A stretch of DNA of 64,000 nucleotides from Graphiopsis chlorocephala (lineage: Eukaryota > Ascomycota > Dothideomycetes > Cladosporiales > Cladosporiaceae), in NCBI GenBank assembly GCA_022828445.1, contig JAIZZJ010000012.1, positions 1,602,193-1,666,192 on the forward strand, written 5' to 3'. Numbering within the stretch: the stretch's first letter is position 1; each line of letters opens with the position of its first letter. A model generated the notes under the pieces. It worked only from the letters and a program-made list of their open reading frames with translations. It was not told the origin of the DNA and searched no databases. Shown piece by piece: positions 62,392-64,000 of this stretch. The translations under genes were made by a program, and so were the position numbers.

Positions 62392-63999
62392 ATGGCAAGC
62401 AGCCATTTTCAGCATTTGACCGAGTGGGAGGTAGTCGTATGCAAGGAATGTCGATATGCGGTATGGCCGAGGCAAGTAGCGGGTCATTTAACAAATAGGC
62501 AACATAGGATGCCCAGAAAGCAAGCCGTAGGGATTTCGGACGAGATCGAGCAATGGCATGGTATCGCACAATTTTCCGGCGAATTTAATATACCCGAATA
62601 TGTCGAAGAAGCCGTGGAAGGTTTGCCCGTGTACACGGACGGTGTAAAATGCGAGTTGGATGAAGGGCAATGTGCGTACGTTTGCCGCAACATGGATGTC
62701 ATCAAAGAACATTGGCGGAAGACGCATGGACATTCGGTCGGTCAAAAGCGAGGCGGGTCAGGCATATTGAAGAAAGAAGACATCGACCGTCAAATATTGC
62801 AGAATTGCCGACAGGTACAATGCCAGCGATTTTTCGTACAAAAAGAGCATTCGCAATATTTCGAGGTACGATCCAGCGAAGAGCGAAGGGAAGGAAGCAT
62901 CAGACAAAGTAAGGAAGAAGATGTTTGGTCGCAGGCGTGGGAGCAGGCATCGCAGCATTACGACAAGACCCGATCAGACGAAACGATACGGCCAGGCGAG
63001 ACAGACGAGGTCAATCCGTGGTTGAGACGGACAGGATGGATCCCGTATTTAGAGGGTTGCGACCGCAAAGACATTTTACGATGTTTAAGAGAACCCACCG
63101 TTGATGAAGAGATAGCCGAAGGCGAAAACGAAGCGAACGATAATGAGCGAGCAGCAGCAGCGATTTGGGAGGCGATAGGCGAGTTGGCGTCGGCCAGCCA
63201 GGACGCGGTATCCCGCAGCGGAGTCATGTTACGGTTCGAGGCGATCCGTACGGAAGCGCACCAGAACGTTTACCGTCCGTTGGAACCATACCAAAATCGG
63301 GACGAGATCAGAAGGCAAGGTCGATATTGGCAGCAGATCGTGACATTTTTCGTACGCACGAGACGAGTCCATTCGTGGAAGAGCCCGTCGTACAAGTTCA
63401 ACCGTAGGCAGGACCGGGCGTTTGCGCAGATGATGGCAGTTGCAAGATCGACGGTGAAAGAAGCAGATGAATCGAATAACACCGAGAGCGACAGTACGAA
63501 CACCGATAGCGAAGCAGAAGGTGAGGAGGGGAAACCAGCGATGACCGAGATACAGCAGGCGTGTTTGTCGTTTTGCATCGAGTTATTGAACCAGACGATT
63601 CACAATCGCGAGTACGACATGGCGTTGGTTTGCGGGTTGGCAGCGTTGGGTGTCAACCCGAGCGGTCGAGGGTTTCGAGGTGCCGATACGTATCCATCGA
63701 TTTTGTCGGCGGTGATCAAGGTAGCCCATTTCATGATCGTGCAGCAAGCCGAACGATTGACGCAGCCAACAACAGGCGAGTGCGATGAGTTCAGCCCGGG
63801 TCGCAGCCCGTGTGAGTTCGAAGACAGCGGGTACGAGAGTGAAGGGACGCAAACCGATAGAGGCGAAGGCAGACGGAAAGTTGGTAAGAGCAGTTTTGAA
63901 TGGGTACGGAAGATGATGGACGGATTTATGGTACGAGGGTGCGGTAGCCCGATGCAGTGGATGTTGGATTTACGGGGTTATGGGATGAAGATCGATTAG
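62392..63999 (+). CDS. OrsD-type zinc-finger protein, second copy, stopping early
   Basis: ATG 62392; 535 codons to TAG at 63997-63999. It is a diverged paralogue of the first gene: fingers CKECRYAVWPRQVAGHLTNR and C-x3-C-x8-H-x4-H around YVCRNMDVIKEHWRKTH; QCQRFF; NPWLRRTGWIPYL; and TYPSILSAVIKVAHFMIVQQAERL, which matches the first gene's junction region without a frame break. A Ser/Thr/Glu-rich linker near 63460-63540 is expanded. The last residues, YGMKID then stop, align with YGLKIRYTT in the first gene, so the TAG replaces a position that is Tyr there. The helicase part, if present, would be beyond the window. Confidence 0.85.
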   Translation: MASSHFQHLTEWEVVVCKECRYAVWPRQVAGHLTNRQHRMPRKQAVGISDEIEQWHGIAQFSGEFNIPEYVEEAVEGLPVYTDGVKCELDEGQCAYVCRNMDVIKEHWRKTHGHSVGQKRGGSGILKKEDIDRQILQNCRQVQCQRFFVQKEHSQYFEVRSSEERREGSIRQSKEEDVWSQAWEQASQHYDKTRSDETIRPGETDEVNPWLRRTGWIPYLEGCDRKDILRCLREPTVDEEIAEGENEANDNERAAAAIWEAIGELASASQDAVSRSGVMLRFEAIRTEAHQNVYRPLEPYQNRDEIRRQGRYWQQIVTFFVRTRRVHSWKSPSYKFNRRQDRAFAQMMAVARSTVKEADESNNTESDSTNTDSEAEGEEGKPAMTEIQQACLSFCIELLNQTIHNREYDMALVCGLAALGVNPSGRGFRGADTYPSILSAVIKVAHFMIVQQAERLTQPTTGECDEFSPGRSPCEFEDSGYESEGTQTDRGEGRRKVGKSSFEWVRKMMDGFMVRGCGSPMQWMLDLRGYGMKID

Positions 64000-64000
64000 G

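Larger units (their letters stand above)
56480..64000 (+). other. Block with no CT dinucleotide on the + strand
   Basis: Reading each line by eye, including line junctions, I find no C followed by T on the + strand from 56480 to the end of the window. AG, its reverse complement, is frequent. The block includes two genes and their intergenic DNA, so it is a property of the DNA and not only of codons. C is still followed freely by A, C and G. The neighbouring transposon and the rest of the window have ordinary CT content. Confidence 0.93.

Noticed and set aside
56480..64000. CT absence explained by codon preference alone
   Set aside because: The rule also holds across codon borders, in the 772-bp intergenic region and upstream of the first gene.

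Overview
The window looks like the end of a chromosome arm of a filamentous ascomycete, probably a Dothideomycete. The signs are compact genes with 50-65 nt GT-AG introns, a Zn(II)2Cys6 regulator, a fungal ADAM protease, an intronless TOM1/HUWE1-type ligase, and a transposon decayed in a RIP-like way (CA/TG turned to TA). At the right end lie OrsD/RecQ 'telomere-linked helicase' genes of the kind found next to fungal telomeres. The organism assignment is inference; no marker gene fixes the species.

Layout. 1-3.2 kb: gene-poor, with 78-bp and 87-bp minisatellites and a tRNA-Asp-like gene. 3.2-9.1 kb: the bifunctional fructose-2,6-bisphosphate enzyme (-), an 88-bp minisatellite and a small basic nuclear-type protein (-). 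9.1-20.8 kb: one giant HECT E3 ligase reading frame (+). 21-27 kb: a Zn-cluster regulator (-) divergent from a zinc-type dehydrogenase (+), followed by an SDR (+), possibly a small metabolic unit. 27-38 kb: an alanyl-tRNA editing protein (-), a frameshifted F-box gene (-), a small unknown protein (-), an ADAM metalloprotease (-), a quinone-oxidoreductase-like enzyme (-) and a GPI-type PLC-like phosphodiesterase (+). 38-47 kb: sparse; it holds a secreted protein made of four 37-residue cysteine-rich repeats, an unknown protein, a MITE with complex inverted ends and fragments of other cysteine-rich secreted proteins. 47-54 kb: a likely remnant biosynthetic cluster. A ligase-carrier-condensation protein (-, one in-frame TGA) is divergent from an aromatic-amino-acid-type decarboxylase (+), next to a PEP-mutase-family gene cut off after about 68 codons. 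The cut is made by a hAT element (53.94-56.39 kb) saturated with RIP-like mutations.

The most unusual region is 56.48-64.0 kb (to the window end). It carries two OrsD-type zinc-finger genes, the first running into a RecQ helicase through a one-base frameshift. Reading every line by eye, I found no CT dinucleotide at all on the + strand in these 7.5 kb, in coding or intergenic DNA, while AG is abundant. So the loss is complete and confined to one strand. It starts just after a 45-bp tandem repeat that closes the hAT region. All leucines are therefore TTA/TTG and eight codons are unused. This is unlike classical RIP, and I regard it as the candidate undescribed phenomenon here.
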